Below the pieces are notes generated by a model. The model saw only the letters and a program-made list of their open reading frames with translations. It did not search any database and was not told the DNA's origin. A DNA stretch of 64,000 bases from assembly GCF_021389955.1 (NCBI RefSeq), contig NZ_CP089980.1, forward strand, positions 6,257,001-6,321,000, in the 5' to 3' direction. The DNA is from Fulvivirga maritima (GTDB taxonomy: Bacteria; Bacteroidota; Bacteroidia; Cytophagales; Cyclobacteriaceae). Each line of letters opens with the position of its first letter. Within the stretch, counting starts at the first letter, position 1. The translations under genes and the position numbers were made by a program. Below are positions 9,041-18,176 of this stretch, piece after piece.

Positions 9041-9607
9041 CTAATAAAAGCTAATTGAGCTTGAAAAATAGTATCTTTCTTCTTGCTCATAAACTGATAT
9101 ATTAAAAGTATCCATAGTAATTTTATTAATAACATCGGCTTGATAAATATCATACGTTTTAGCCTTTTCTTCTAGAGAATATTTTTCCTTATCAATCAGA
9201 TCAAGGATTTTGAGGGTGTCAAATTTATCAATTTCAATTACCATATTTTTCAAAATAGGATAAGACTCATGACAGATATCGGGGGTTTCCTTAAGTGGCA
9301 CAAATTCTTTTTCCTCATTTTGAGAACTAACCTTTACTACATTCAAATTATTTAAGTGTCGGTAATCGAAATAGGCCAAGCCTGCATAATACTCCATTTG
9401 ATAATAATCTAAAGTATCTCCAAATCTTTTACCAATGATAATTACATCAACTCCTGGCATCCATTGATATCCTTCAAGAGTAAGATCTTCGCAAGTAACA
9501 TTTCTATTAATTGTAAAGGGGTTTCTTGGGACTTTTTGATGTTCGCTGCAAGAAGTCAGCATAGTGATTAGAAAGATTATAGAGGTTATTCTCATTTTCA
9601 TGTTCAA
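9041..9607 (-). CDS. Hypothetical lipoprotein
   Basis: 188 residues beginning with a lipoprotein signal whose lipobox is MLTSC (Cys ~20), so it is predicted to be lipid-anchored. The mature part has no recognised domain. It is a mixed alpha/beta sequence with GYQWMPGVDVIIIG and several YY/FDY aromatic stretches. A second Met (MKMRITSI) three residues in is an equally good start. It is an isolated minus-strand gene with the 9691-9967 repeat element upstream. Confidence 0.65.
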   Translation of the reverse strand: MNMKMRITSIIFLITMLTSCSEHQKVPRNPFTINRNVTCEDLTLEGYQWMPGVDVIIIGKRFGDTLDYYQMEYYAGLAYFDYRHLNNLNVVKVSSQNEEKEFVPLKETPDICHESYPILKNMVIEIDKFDTLKILDLIDKEKYSLEEKAKTYDIYQADVINKITMDTFNISVYEQEERYYFSSSISFY

Positions 9608-9690
9608 TCTGCTCTTAGCTACGACTCCTGCTCGGGTATATTTGAGCGTAGCGGTGACATGTCTGGCTTACATTTTAGGCACCTAGCTAT

Positions 9691-9967
9691 CCTTAATCTT
9701 ACCGAAGGGTGACTAAGGATTTATTAATGATTAGGAGTGTCTCTGACAAGGCGAAAGAAGCTTCTACTCTCATTTATTTCTAACACTCGTCATAATCCTG
9801 CATAGTATCTTGCAAAACATATATTCCTTATTTCTTTTGGTCATTCATGCGAACCTATAATAAATGTAAACAATGATTACTTAAAAACGATAAAGATTTG
9901 AGGCTAAATACCGTGTCTGAGACACAGATGATCATTGAAAGTTTGTAGTCGTAGACAACGAACTACG
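9691..9967. repeat. MITE-like repeat, copy 1 (left of the SusC/D locus)
   Basis: About 277 bp that recur in diverged form at 17119-17379, in the same orientation. The core is bounded by imperfect inverted repeats of about 26 bp: AATGATTAGGAGTGTCTCTG near 9726 and the reverse complement of AATGATCATCTGTGTCTCAG ending near 9938. To the right of the core is a small dyad around GTTTGTAGTCGTAGAC. It contains no open reading frame of note, so it would have to be mobilised in trans if it is a miniature transposable element. Confidence 0.7.
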
Positions 9968-10160
9968 AAGTTAATTAACCTCCACTTAATATCTGATGCC
10001 TCTGTCAGATCAATTGCTGCAAGAAGAGTCCACTACACCTATAACATCTTCATATTCAACGTTAATTATTCAATAATTTTCATCTGAGCTTTTAACAGAA
10101 TCATAATGATTAGCCTCTATAATTGTTGCTTAATATAATTTTCATTTGGGGCAAGAATTT

Positions 10161-10784
10161 ATGAAAGCTTACTTCGATCACTATAACGACACTCAGCTCA
10201 TGCGCCTCATTAAGAATGATAATGAGCTGGCTTTGCAAATACTCTTCGATCGATATTATGATTCTCTACTGGAGATTTCATTTCATTTCCTAACAAATGT
10301 GGCGCTCGCAGAAGAGGTAGTAGCAGATATCTTTATTAGGATATGGGAGAAACGCTACAACATTAACGTTGAAAATTTAAAGGGATATTTATATACAGCA
10401 GCCAAAAATCTTTCTATTAACAAATTAGATAAAGAAAAATATAGTTTTCATTCCAGCAAAAATATAGATACTCCTTATAGCACTGACCCAGAAAGAGATA
10501 TACAATTCGATGAAATGTTTCAGCAAATAGACTATCTCATTTCACAAATGCCCGGACAAAGACAATTGGTTTTCAGGCTAAATAAAATTGACGGGCTGGC
10601 CTATAAGGAAATAGCAAAGCTTTTGGAAATATCTGTAGAAACAGTACAAAAACACATGTCGCTGGCAGTTAAATATATGGCTTTGTATAAAGATCAGATT
10701 TACGGTATGGCACATTATCTTACCACTTTTATGGCTACATCAAGCTTATTATTAATTTTTTTAAAAAATCTTCTTTCCCACTAG
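10161..10784 (+). CDS. ECF RNA polymerase sigma factor (FecI/RpoE-like, Bacteroidota SusC/D-linked type)
   Basis: 207 residues. Sigma region 2 is at about 20-90 (LFDRYYDSLLEISFHF...ADIFIRIWEKR) and region 4 at about 120-175 (QMPGQRQLVFRLNKIDGLAYKEIAKLLEISVETVQKHM). A hydrophobic C-terminal tail (YLTTFMATSSLLLIFL) is common in this Bacteroidota subgroup. ATG 10161 is preferred because GGGG lies at a ribosome-binding distance; an upstream in-frame TTG at 10146 is possible. It is followed by FecR, SusC and SusD, the standard trans-envelope signalling set in which receptor occupancy releases the sigma factor. Confidence 0.9.
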   Translation: MKAYFDHYNDTQLMRLIKNDNELALQILFDRYYDSLLEISFHFLTNVALAEEVVADIFIRIWEKRYNINVENLKGYLYTAAKNLSINKLDKEKYSFHSSKNIDTPYSTDPERDIQFDEMFQQIDYLISQMPGQRQLVFRLNKIDGLAYKEIAKLLEISVETVQKHMSLAVKYMALYKDQIYGMAHYLTTFMATSSLLLIFLKNLLSH

Positions 10785-10830
10785 CAGATTTTTCTTTCGG
10801 CTCCTGTCATATAGTTGAAAAGCAAAAAGT

Positions 10831-11839
10831 ATGAATGAAGAAATCTTCTGGCAATTGGCAAGTAAGTTGCTTGCAGGTGAAGCTTCTCCAACTCAGGAAG
10901 AAGAACTTAAAAGCATAATAGCTTCCAATAAGGTTTTAAAAAAGAAATGGTTAATAGCAAAGGCTCAGTGGCAGGCTACTCCTCAACTACCTACGCATGA
11001 TAGATCACGAGCTCGCAAGCTTCTTCTTGAGGGATTAAAAAAAACGAAGGGCAGAAGAAACTCATACACCTAAGAAACAAAAAAGAACTAGGAAATGGTG
11101 GAACCTCGGTGCCGCTGCCATCATCATAGCTATAATATCCTCTTATATAATTTTTCAGGTTAAGCTACCTAAAAATGAAGAGCATCATATAGAGGCCTAC
11201 ACTAAAACTGTAACTGTACCGGCCGGTCAAATACAAAAAGTAGTACTACCAGACAGCTCACACGTGTGGATCAATGCCGGTAGCTCCTTATCCTACCAGG
11301 TACCCTTTTTCGATAGAAATATCCAGTTAAAAGGTGAAGCATTTTTTGAAGTAACAAGAAATGAAAAATCACCATTTACTATTACCTCGGCCGATCTGAA
11401 GGTAAGAGTGCTGGGTACCTCATTTAATGTTCGAAACTACTCAGAAGGGCTTCCACAAGTGAATGTATCCAAAGGTAAGGTACAAGTGGAAGTGAATCAA
11501 AACCCTGATCAAAAGGCCATTCTAATAAAATCTGAAATGGCCATAGTGAAAAAAAATCATCTAGTGAAGACACAAGGAAAATTTAAGGATATAGCTATAT
11601 GGAGAGAAGGTAAACTAGTCTTTGAAAATAAACCTATCAACGACATTATTCCTGAACTTCAGCGCTGGTACAAGGTCAAAATAGAGCTCACTGACAGCAA
11701 AATTGGCCAACAAAGATTCAGCGGTTCTTTTCATAAAGAAACATTAGAGAGTATTCTTAAAGTGATGCATCATGCCCTGTGCATAGACTATACTATTCAG
11801 GAAGAAACTGTGATATTATCTAAAAACAGCTGCTTCTGA
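10831..11839 (+). pseudogene. FecR-family anti-sigma factor, frameshifted
   Basis: The N-terminal frame (10831-11073) encodes a cytosolic sigma-binding part (WQLASKLLAGEASPTQEEEL). The frame then shifts by +1 at an A8 run (11037-11044). From there the shifted frame is open and encodes a membrane helix (NLGAAAIIIAIISSYIIF), the FecR domain (LPDSSHVWINAGSSLSY...GEAFFEVTRNEKSPF...VLGTSFNVRNY) and a C-terminal STN-like DUF4974 part. Removing one A gives exactly 336 codons, a normal FecR length. It sits between the sigma factor and SusC, as expected. If the shift is real, sigma-factor control would be altered. Confidence 0.88.
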
Positions 11840-11891
11840 CACCACAATAAGCTTAAAAACAAATACTATTCAATCTTTTAAAAACAAAAAT

Positions 11892-14800
11892 ATGAACACA
11901 AACTTTTACCTCTATCCGCGGCTGGCTTTGAGGGCCATGGCATGGGCTATGGTGCTCTTTGCATGGCTAACACTCCTGCCTCCTGCTATAGCAAACTCTC
12001 AGCAGAGCCTGAGTGATGTAAAACTGACACTTTCACTGAAAGAAGTTCCAGTAAAAAAAGTGCTGGACAAAATTGAAAATGAAACCGATTTTAATTTTTC
12101 TTTTGGTAACAGAAGAGTAAACCTGGATCAAAAGGTAACTATCCAGTCAAACAACAAATCACTAAAAGAAATACTCTATTCTATTGCACTGCAAACTGAT
12201 CTTAACTTTAAAAGAATCAGTCAGAATATAGTAGTAATGTTAAGAACCGGCAAGATGGAAATCATTGCCGAGGTAGCAGAAGTTACCGTGAGTGGAATAG
12301 TAAAAGACATGAATGGTGATCCATTGCCAGGTGTGAATGTAGTAATAAAAGGGACGAGTAAAGGATCCATTACGGATATCAATGGAGCCTTTACATTAAC
12401 AGTGCCGGACGATGCCACACTGATATTTTCCTATATTGGATTTAACACAGAAGAGATTTCAGTGAATGGAAGAACCAATATTGATGTAGCCTTAACTCCG
12501 TCATTAACTTCATTAGAAAATATTGTGGTTATCGGTTATGGAACCGCTAAAAAGAAAGATGTAACAGGAGCCATATCTGAAGTACAAAATGTGGAGCAAC
12601 TTAATACCAGACCCATTTTTAATGCTCAGGATGTAATGCAAGGAAAGGTAGCCGGTGTTACCGTGTTACAAAATGGCGGAGACCCTACTGCCCAGCCAAT
12701 GGTAAGAGTAAGAGGTATAGGAACGCTATCTAACGAAGAACCATTATACGTAGTAGATGGAGTGCCGGGAGCCCCTGTTCCAAATCCTGCTGACATTGAA
12801 ACTATGAACGTATTAAAAGACGCTTCCGCTTCATCAATTTATGGTGTAAGGGCTGCGGCTGGTGTAGTTATAATCACTACAAAAAAAGGACAATCGGGTA
12901 AAACTCAAGTTAATTTCAATACTTACTATGGAGTACAAAATGTCAGCAAAAAGTTAGATGCCTTAAACGCCCAAGAATATGCAGATGTAATGAACCTGGC
13001 TTTTAACAATGCTGGTTATGCGGCTGATTACCCGGGTAGGGAATACATTCAGCCACAAACAAATGCATATGGCCTTGTAACCCGTACCAATTGGATGGAT
13101 GAAATATTCAGAACTGCTACCATCCAAAATTATGATGTATCTATAAACGGCGGCAGTGAAAAAAGCCGATTCTATACCTCACTAGGTTACAAAAAAAGTG
13201 AAGGTACTTTAAGAAACACTTATGCGGACCGATACACTTTGAGATTGAATAGTGATTTTGATCTTGGCGAACACTTTAAGGTGGGTGAGAATTTCACAGT
13301 TTTATTTAACAATGGAAACTATGGCGTAAACACCACTTCCGGATATACGGGAGCGCTGATCACGGCCATATATTATCCTCCAAGTGCTGTTATCTGGGAA
13401 AACGAAGCTGAGGGCCTTTATGGAGGGGTTGCTCCACGAGGAAGCGATTATATAGGTTCATATGGAGATCTCATTAACCCTGTAGCGTATCTGAACAGAC
13501 TGAATGACAAAAGACCATCTACTACCCTTTCAGGTAATGTATTTGCAGAATATAATATTATTGAAGGTCTTACTTATAAATTTAATTTAGGTATAAATAG
13601 AACAAACACCACAATAAAGTCATTCACTTCAAAAATTACTGAACCAGGAAAAATATTCGATTACAATGAACTATATCAGGAGGATAATCTAAGGTTTTCC
13701 TGGGTAGCGGAAAATACTTTGAACTATAAAAAGATGGTTGGTGACCATTCTTTCGATATACTTCTAGGTTATATGTCGCAAAAGTATGAGTACTCATACT
13801 TTAATATGAGTGCCCAGGGCTTTCCAAGTGAAGACCCTTCTCAGCAATACTTTCCTAACGCGAATGGGCCTTTTGCAGCACCTGGCGGAGGTAGCACAGA
13901 AAATGCACTGGTTTCTGCTTTGGCCAGGTTAAACTATGACTACAAAGACAAATACTTATTAACGGCCACCATAAGAAGAGACGGATCTTCAAAATTAAGT
14001 AAGGACAACAGATGGGGATCATTCCCTTCAGCGTCTGTAGCGTGGAGACTTTCTAATGAAGATTTCATGCAGGATGTAAGCTGGTTAAATGACTTAAAAC
14101 TAAGAGCCAGCTGGGGAAAAATAGGTAATTTAGGTGCTCTCGGTGATTTTCCTACTACTGTATCCCTTAGCCGAACTGAAGGCTTACTAGGTAACCCAGC
14201 TTCCTATACGAACTACTATGGATATGCCATAGATGGTATTGCTAACTCTGATATTAAATGGGAAACCACCACCCAGACCGATATTGGATTGAATGCAACG
14301 GCTCTTGATAGTAAGATATACCTTAATGCAGATTACTTCTTCAAAGAAACTTCCGATATGCTGGTACAGGTGCCTTTAGTAGGAACTGCCGGAGTAAGCA
14401 ATGCTCCCTGGGAAAATGCAGGAACCGTTCAAAACAAAGGTTGGGAATTTTTGCTGGGCTATACTAATCAAATTGGAGACTTGACGTTTGACATTTCAGC
14501 CAATCTTACTACCATTAAAAATGAGGTAACAAGCCTGGGCAGTAATTACGATAATATTCAACACTCTGAAAATGTAAGAGGCATTTTGCAGCCGTTAAGA
14601 ACTGAAGTTGGTCATGCTATTTACTCTTACTATGTATATGAAAATGACGGTATTTTTCAGAATGATGAGGAAATTAACAACTACATAGGACCAAATGGAA
14701 AAAAAGTACAGCCTTATGCTCAGCCAGGTGATCTTAAATTTGTAGATCAAAATGGAGATGGAAAATTAAATGAAGAAGATAAGGTATTTAAAGGGGACAA

Positions 14801-15290
14801 CTTCCCTGATTTCACCTACGGTATAAACCTAAGCCTAAACTATAAAGCCTTTGATCTGACAATGCTTTTACAAGGGGTGAGCGGAATAAAAGTATTTAAC
14901 GGGCTTAAATTCAGCACATTAAAGCCAACACAAGGTTATAATATGTTAGCCGATGTTAAAGATGCCTGGTCTCCTGAAAACACTGGTTCTGATATACCAC
15001 GAGTATCTGTTGATGATCAAAACAATAACTTCGGAACTGTTTCAGACTGGTATTTGGAAGATGCCTCTTATATGCGTGTTAAAAATGTGACATTGGGATA
15101 TACACTACCCACATCTTTTGCTAATAGGCTTAAACTTTCTCAGCTAAGAATTTATGCCACAGCTACCAATCTACTCACTTTCACTGATTATTCAGGATTT
15201 GATCCTGAAGTAATATCTAATCATGGTATTGATATGGGCTACTATCCACAAGCAAGAAGCTTCATATTTGGCCTGAATCTAAAATTTTAA
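11892..15290 (+). CDS. SusC/RagA-family TonB-dependent outer-membrane receptor
   Basis: 1132 residues. In order: signal peptide (~1-36); an STN secretin/TonB N-terminal domain (~43-115, LSLKEVPVKKVLDKI), which is the signalling domain that talks to FecR; a CarboxypepD_reg-like domain (~132-210, VSGIVKDMNGDPLPGVNVVI); a plug beginning VVIGYGTAKKKDVTGAISEV; and a 22-strand barrel ending FIFGLNLKF. It imports an oligomeric ligand captured by the SusD partner. The STN domain fits the adjacent sigma/FecR pair. No carbohydrate-active enzyme remains next to it, so the substrate is unknown. Confidence 0.95.
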   Translation: MNTNFYLYPRLALRAMAWAMVLFAWLTLLPPAIANSQQSLSDVKLTLSLKEVPVKKVLDKIENETDFNFSFGNRRVNLDQKVTIQSNNKSLKEILYSIALQTDLNFKRISQNIVVMLRTGKMEIIAEVAEVTVSGIVKDMNGDPLPGVNVVIKGTSKGSITDINGAFTLTVPDDATLIFSYIGFNTEEISVNGRTNIDVALTPSLTSLENIVVIGYGTAKKKDVTGAISEVQNVEQLNTRPIFNAQDVMQGKVAGVTVLQNGGDPTAQPMVRVRGIGTLSNEEPLYVVDGVPGAPVPNPADIETMNVLKDASASSIYGVRAAAGVVIITTKKGQSGKTQVNFNTYYGVQNVSKKLDALNAQEYADVMNLAFNNAGYAADYPGREYIQPQTNAYGLVTRTNWMDEIFRTATIQNYDVSINGGSEKSRFYTSLGYKKSEGTLRNTYADRYTLRLNSDFDLGEHFKVGENFTVLFNNGNYGVNTTSGYTGALITAIYYPPSAVIWENEAEGLYGGVAPRGSDYIGSYGDLINPVAYLNRLNDKRPSTTLSGNVFAEYNIIEGLTYKFNLGINRTNTTIKSFTSKITEPGKIFDYNELYQEDNLRFSWVAENTLNYKKMVGDHSFDILLGYMSQKYEYSYFNMSAQGFPSEDPSQQYFPNANGPFAAPGGGSTENALVSALARLNYDYKDKYLLTATIRRDGSSKLSKDNRWGSFPSASVAWRLSNEDFMQDVSWLNDLKLRASWGKIGNLGALGDFPTTVSLSRTEGLLGNPASYTNYYGYAIDGIANSDIKWETTTQTDIGLNATALDSKIYLNADYFFKETSDMLVQVPLVGTAGVSNAPWENAGTVQNKGWEFLLGYTNQIGDLTFDISANLTTIKNEVTSLGSNYDNIQHSENVRGILQPLRTEVGHAIYSYYVYENDGIFQNDEEINNYIGPNGKKVQPYAQPGDLKFVDQNGDGKLNEEDKVFKGDNFPDFTYGINLSLNYKAFDLTMLLQGVSGIKVFNGLKFSTLKPTQGYNMLADVKDAWSPENTGSDIPRVSVDDQNNNFGTVSDWYLEDASYMRVKNVTLGYTLPTSFANRLKLSQLRIYATATNLLTFTDYSGFDPEVISNHGIDMGYYPQARSFIFGLNLKF

Positions 15291-15392
15291 TTTCTCAAAC
15301 TTTAGAAATACAATGAAATGAGCATAAACTATAGGATTTAAAGAAAGTTTATTGCGAATTACATTTGACAATTGAAAATTAACTAAATACAC

Positions 15393-16913
15393 ATGAAAAA
15401 TTTAAAATATTTATTAATCATCTGGATGGGCATGTTCGCTTCTTGTTCAGACGATTTTCTGGATATAAAACCTGAAGGCACACCTACTGACGCCAACTTC
15501 TGGTCTACAGAGGAAGATGCTATTGCAGCTTCTAATGCCCTATATTCATTGTTCACAGATGATGAAATGGTAGGACGCGGGTATTTTTGGTTCATAAACG
15601 CCAGTGACGACATGGTAACTGGTCGTGTAAAGGCGGACCCTGATAACATGAAAAATTTCATCTGTACTGGAGATGAAGATTACATCCGCAATATATGGTC
15701 TAAAAAATATCAGGTAATAAAAAGGGCTAATGATGTTATCAATCATCTGCCAGAAATGGATATTGATCAGAATCTTAAAAACAGAATAATGGGTGAAGCA
15801 TACTTTATGTCTGGGCTCATGTATTTCGATCTGGCTTATAGATTTGGAGACGACCGTGCTGGTATACCGATCATTGATAGAGAAAATATGCTTGATTATA
15901 ATATTCCAAGGACCTCTACCGTGGTAAACAATTATGCTTATATCATTAGTGAATTTGAAAAGGCAGCGGAGTTATTACCATTCTTTGATGAGTATACTTC
16001 CGAGGATTATGGCAGAGCCCATAAAACTGCAGCCTGGGCTTATATGTCCAAAACTTACCTATACTGGGCTCAATATGATGCATCTAAATACAGCAGTGCT
16101 GTAGAAGCCGCAGATAAAGTGATCAATTCCGGAAAGCATGCGTTAATAGATACTGGTGAACCTTCAAATGACTATAAAGCTGTATTCTCCGCTGCTAATA
16201 ACTGGAGCAAAGAATATATCTGGTCAGTAGTATCAAATGTACAAACAGGAAGTATTCTACCCGGCGTAATGTTTGAAAACAAAGGCTGGGGGCATTACAA
16301 TGGCTGGGGATATTTTCAACCTACTAAGGAACTATATGATAGTTATGAACAGGGAGATGCGAGAAGAGACGTAACAATTTTTAAAGAAGGCACTGTCTTT
16401 AATTATTTCGGAGAAGAATTCACCTGGTACCAGACAAGTAATAATGAAACCGGTTATATGTTTGGCAAATACACCGAACCCTTCTCAGATGTTTCAAGGG
16501 TTAATCCTAATGGAGATAAGCCTTCCACCGATCTGAATGTACCACTAATGAGATTTGCAGAGGTTTTATTAATTAAAGCAGAGGCCCTAATCGCAGACGG
16601 AAAAAATGGAGACGCTCCATTGAATGAAGTAAGAACACGTGCCGGTTTACCTGCTCTTAATGGTGCTACCATAACTGAACTGAAAAGAGAAAGAAGAAAT
16701 GAATTAGCTGGAGAATGGAGCGACCGCCACTTTGACCTGATAAGATGGGGCGATGCGGATGCCGCTTATGCACAGCCATTACATACTCACGATGGATCAA
16801 TTGCATGGCCTGCCAGACCACAATTCGACCCAACCATACACCATGTATGGCCTATTCCTCCTCATGAGGTTGCATCTAGTAATGGCATTCTAGAGCAAAA
16901 TGAAGGCTGGTAA
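15393..16913 (+). CDS. SusD/RagB-family nutrient-binding outer-membrane lipoprotein
   Basis: 506 residues with a lipoprotein signal (lipobox FASC, Cys ~19) followed by DDFLDIKPEGTPTDANFW, the characteristic SusD start. TPR-like helices run through the middle, and the C-terminus (RRNELAGEWSDRHFDLIRWG...HHVWPIPPHEVASSNGILEQ) matches the family. It forms the lid of the SusC barrel at the cell surface. It is about 100 bp downstream of SusC and co-transcribed with it. The gene appears intact. Confidence 0.95.
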   Translation: MKNLKYLLIIWMGMFASCSDDFLDIKPEGTPTDANFWSTEEDAIAASNALYSLFTDDEMVGRGYFWFINASDDMVTGRVKADPDNMKNFICTGDEDYIRNIWSKKYQVIKRANDVINHLPEMDIDQNLKNRIMGEAYFMSGLMYFDLAYRFGDDRAGIPIIDRENMLDYNIPRTSTVVNNYAYIISEFEKAAELLPFFDEYTSEDYGRAHKTAAWAYMSKTYLYWAQYDASKYSSAVEAADKVINSGKHALIDTGEPSNDYKAVFSAANNWSKEYIWSVVSNVQTGSILPGVMFENKGWGHYNGWGYFQPTKELYDSYEQGDARRDVTIFKEGTVFNYFGEEFTWYQTSNNETGYMFGKYTEPFSDVSRVNPNGDKPSTDLNVPLMRFAEVLLIKAEALIADGKNGDAPLNEVRTRAGLPALNGATITELKRERRNELAGEWSDRHFDLIRWGDADAAYAQPLHTHDGSIAWPARPQFDPTIHHVWPIPPHEVASSNGILEQNEGW

Positions 16914-16939
16914 AATTAGTAATACTTTTGATTTGAAAA

Positions 16940-16972
16940 TGAAAAGGTCTCTCGTAATGGGTGGCCTTTTCT
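16940..16972 (+). terminator. Probable terminator hairpin after SusD
   Basis: The inverted repeat GAAAAGG ... CCTTTTC (16941-16947 with 16965-16971) lies 28 bp after the SusD stop and is followed by a T-rich stretch. The loop is fairly long (17 nt), so it may attenuate rather than fully terminate. Confidence 0.4.
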
Positions 16973-17062
16973 GTTTCTATTAAATAGAAAATAATCTATT
17001 TCATTCATTTATAAGGAATTTTTGAATTAAGATTGACCTCAAAAACCAAAGTCACCAGTTTT

Positions 17063-17143
17063 ATGAAAAATATCGCCCTTCTTATCACCCTGTTTTCATT
17101 ATCAAGCATCCCACCTTCCCTTAGTCTTACCGAAATTTATTAA
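17063..17143 (+). pseudogene. 5' remnant of an exported-protein gene downstream of SusD
   Basis: A start codon followed by a good signal peptide (MKNIALLITLFSLSSIP) runs for about 18 codons and then enters the repeat element at ~17119, where the frame stops at 17143. It looks like the beginning of the third gene of the SusC/D operon, normally a secreted enzyme or binding protein, cut off by the repeat or by a deletion ending there. Confidence 0.5.
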
Positions 17144-17379
17144 TGATAAGGAGTGTCTCTGACACGGTAAAGTAGCTTCTACTCTCATTTTTTTTACCAC
17201 TCCTCATAATCCTGGATAGTATTTTGCAAAATATATTTTCCTTATTTCTTTTGGTCGTTCCTACGAACCTAATAAATGTAAGCCATGATTACGTAAAAAC
17301 GATAAGGATTTGAGGTTAAACACCATGTCTGAGACACTGATGATCATTGAAAGTTTGTAGTCGCAGACTACGAACAACG
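17119..17379. repeat. MITE-like repeat, copy 2 (right of the SusC/D locus)
   Basis: A direct, diverged copy of 9691-9967 sharing long identical blocks such as CCTTATTTCTTTTGGTC and TGATCATTGAAAGTTTGTAG. The inverted-repeat ends (AATGATAAGGAGTGTCTCTG, and the complement of the block ending ATGATCATT) and the terminal dyad GTAGTC-GCA-GACTAC are preserved. It interrupts a signal-peptide ORF at its left edge. Confidence 0.7.
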
Positions 17380-17592
17380 AGGGGGATTACAAAACCGCGA
17401 AAAAATAAAAAACAATACGTCAAATGAGGAATCTTCCAAGTTCTGAAAAGCAATATTTAAATTGCGATTCCATGTGATAAAATCATTTAACTTATAAGAC
17501 CTAAAGTGAACAACCAGCAGCTTTTGGTTTGACCATTAAAAACCAGGAACAGCTGATTTAGCCTTAACAAATAACCACTGGTAATTTTACCA

Positions 17593-17692
17593 CCATGCCG
17601 GGCAACGGAGGAGACTTTTTAAAGTTCGATGCGGATAGCTTGCCCAGTCTGTAGTGAGCACGCGTATTGCTTCGCTACGCGAGCTAGATGGG
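17593..17692. repeat. Composite intergenic repeat (modules C-A-B)
   Basis: Three modules that recur elsewhere in the window. Module C (ATGCCGGGCAACGGAGG) is at 17594. Module A (GAGACTTTTTAAAGTTCGAT, then AGCTTGCCCAGTCT) is at 17611-17650. Module B (CACGCGTATTGCTTCGCTAC and the following GCG) forms a hairpin with arms CGCGTA/TACGCG. It lies just downstream of the minus-strand HxlR gene. Related copies are at 22405-22492 and 23040-23260. Confidence 0.65.
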
Positions 17693-17733
17693 AAGTTAAA
17701 TTTCACTGCCCTCAGTCCCTTCCATTTTTATTA

Positions 17734-18084
17734 TTACTGCTCATTAGGAGTGACAAATTTCAATCCCCACTTACTCATTTCTTCTATAATAGGATTTAAA
17801 CTAAAACCTAATTCCGTGATAAGATACTCTACTTTAGGGGGAATTTCAGCATAAACAACCCGATCCAAAATTCCATCATCTTCCAACTCACGGAGTTTAT
17901 TGGTTAATGTCTGTCTGCTAATATCAGGGATTATTTTTTGCAGAGCACTATAACGATTATGCCCTTGTTTGATGTAATGAATGATTATCAATTTCCATCT
18001 ATCTCCAATCTTGCTGAGGCTGTATACTACAGGGCAATTGTTAGGATTATAGTCCTTTAGCTTTCTATTGTGGTTTTTAGCCAT
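17734..18084 (-). CDS. HxlR-family transcriptional regulator
   Basis: 116 residues forming a winged helix: NCPVVYSLSKIGDRWKLIII at the N-terminus with the conserved Cys, then FSALQ-type recognition helix residues (YSALQKIIPDISRQTLTNKL) and the wing (ELEDDGILDRVVYAEIPPKV). HxlR proteins often sense electrophiles or quinones through the N-terminal Cys. It is transcribed divergently from a quinone-oxidoreductase-like gene, the usual regulator-target arrangement, across 92 bp. Confidence 0.92.
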   Translation of the reverse strand: MAKNHNRKLKDYNPNNCPVVYSLSKIGDRWKLIIIHYIKQGHNRYSALQKIIPDISRQTLTNKLRELEDDGILDRVVYAEIPPKVEYLITELGFSLNPIIEEMSKWGLKFVTPNEQ

Positions 18085-18176
18085 TAGTCTAAAAAGTTAG
18101 CGTATGTCAATTAATTAGGATTAAACTAATTTATAGACAAAGCTAACCTAATTTTGACAAACAAAACAATAAAAAA
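18085..18176 (+). promoter_or_regulatory. Divergent promoter region of the HxlR/oxidoreductase pair
   Basis: TAATTTTG at 18149-18156 fits the TAnnTTTG -7 consensus, 20 bp before the oxidoreductase ATG at 18177. The inverted pair GTTAGC (~18096) and GCTAAC (~18142) flanks the promoter and is a candidate HxlR operator. The operator is an inference from symmetry only. Confidence 0.45.

Noticed and set aside
10831-11839. Programmed frameshifting as the normal way to express FecR
   Set aside because: The A8 run alone is weak evidence, the first frame ends without a known signal, and several unrelated genes here show the same single-base defect.
9691-17379. Calling the SusC/SusD region a polysaccharide utilisation locus
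   Set aside because: No glycoside hydrolase, polysaccharide lyase or sulfatase gene is present around it, so the substrate class is open.
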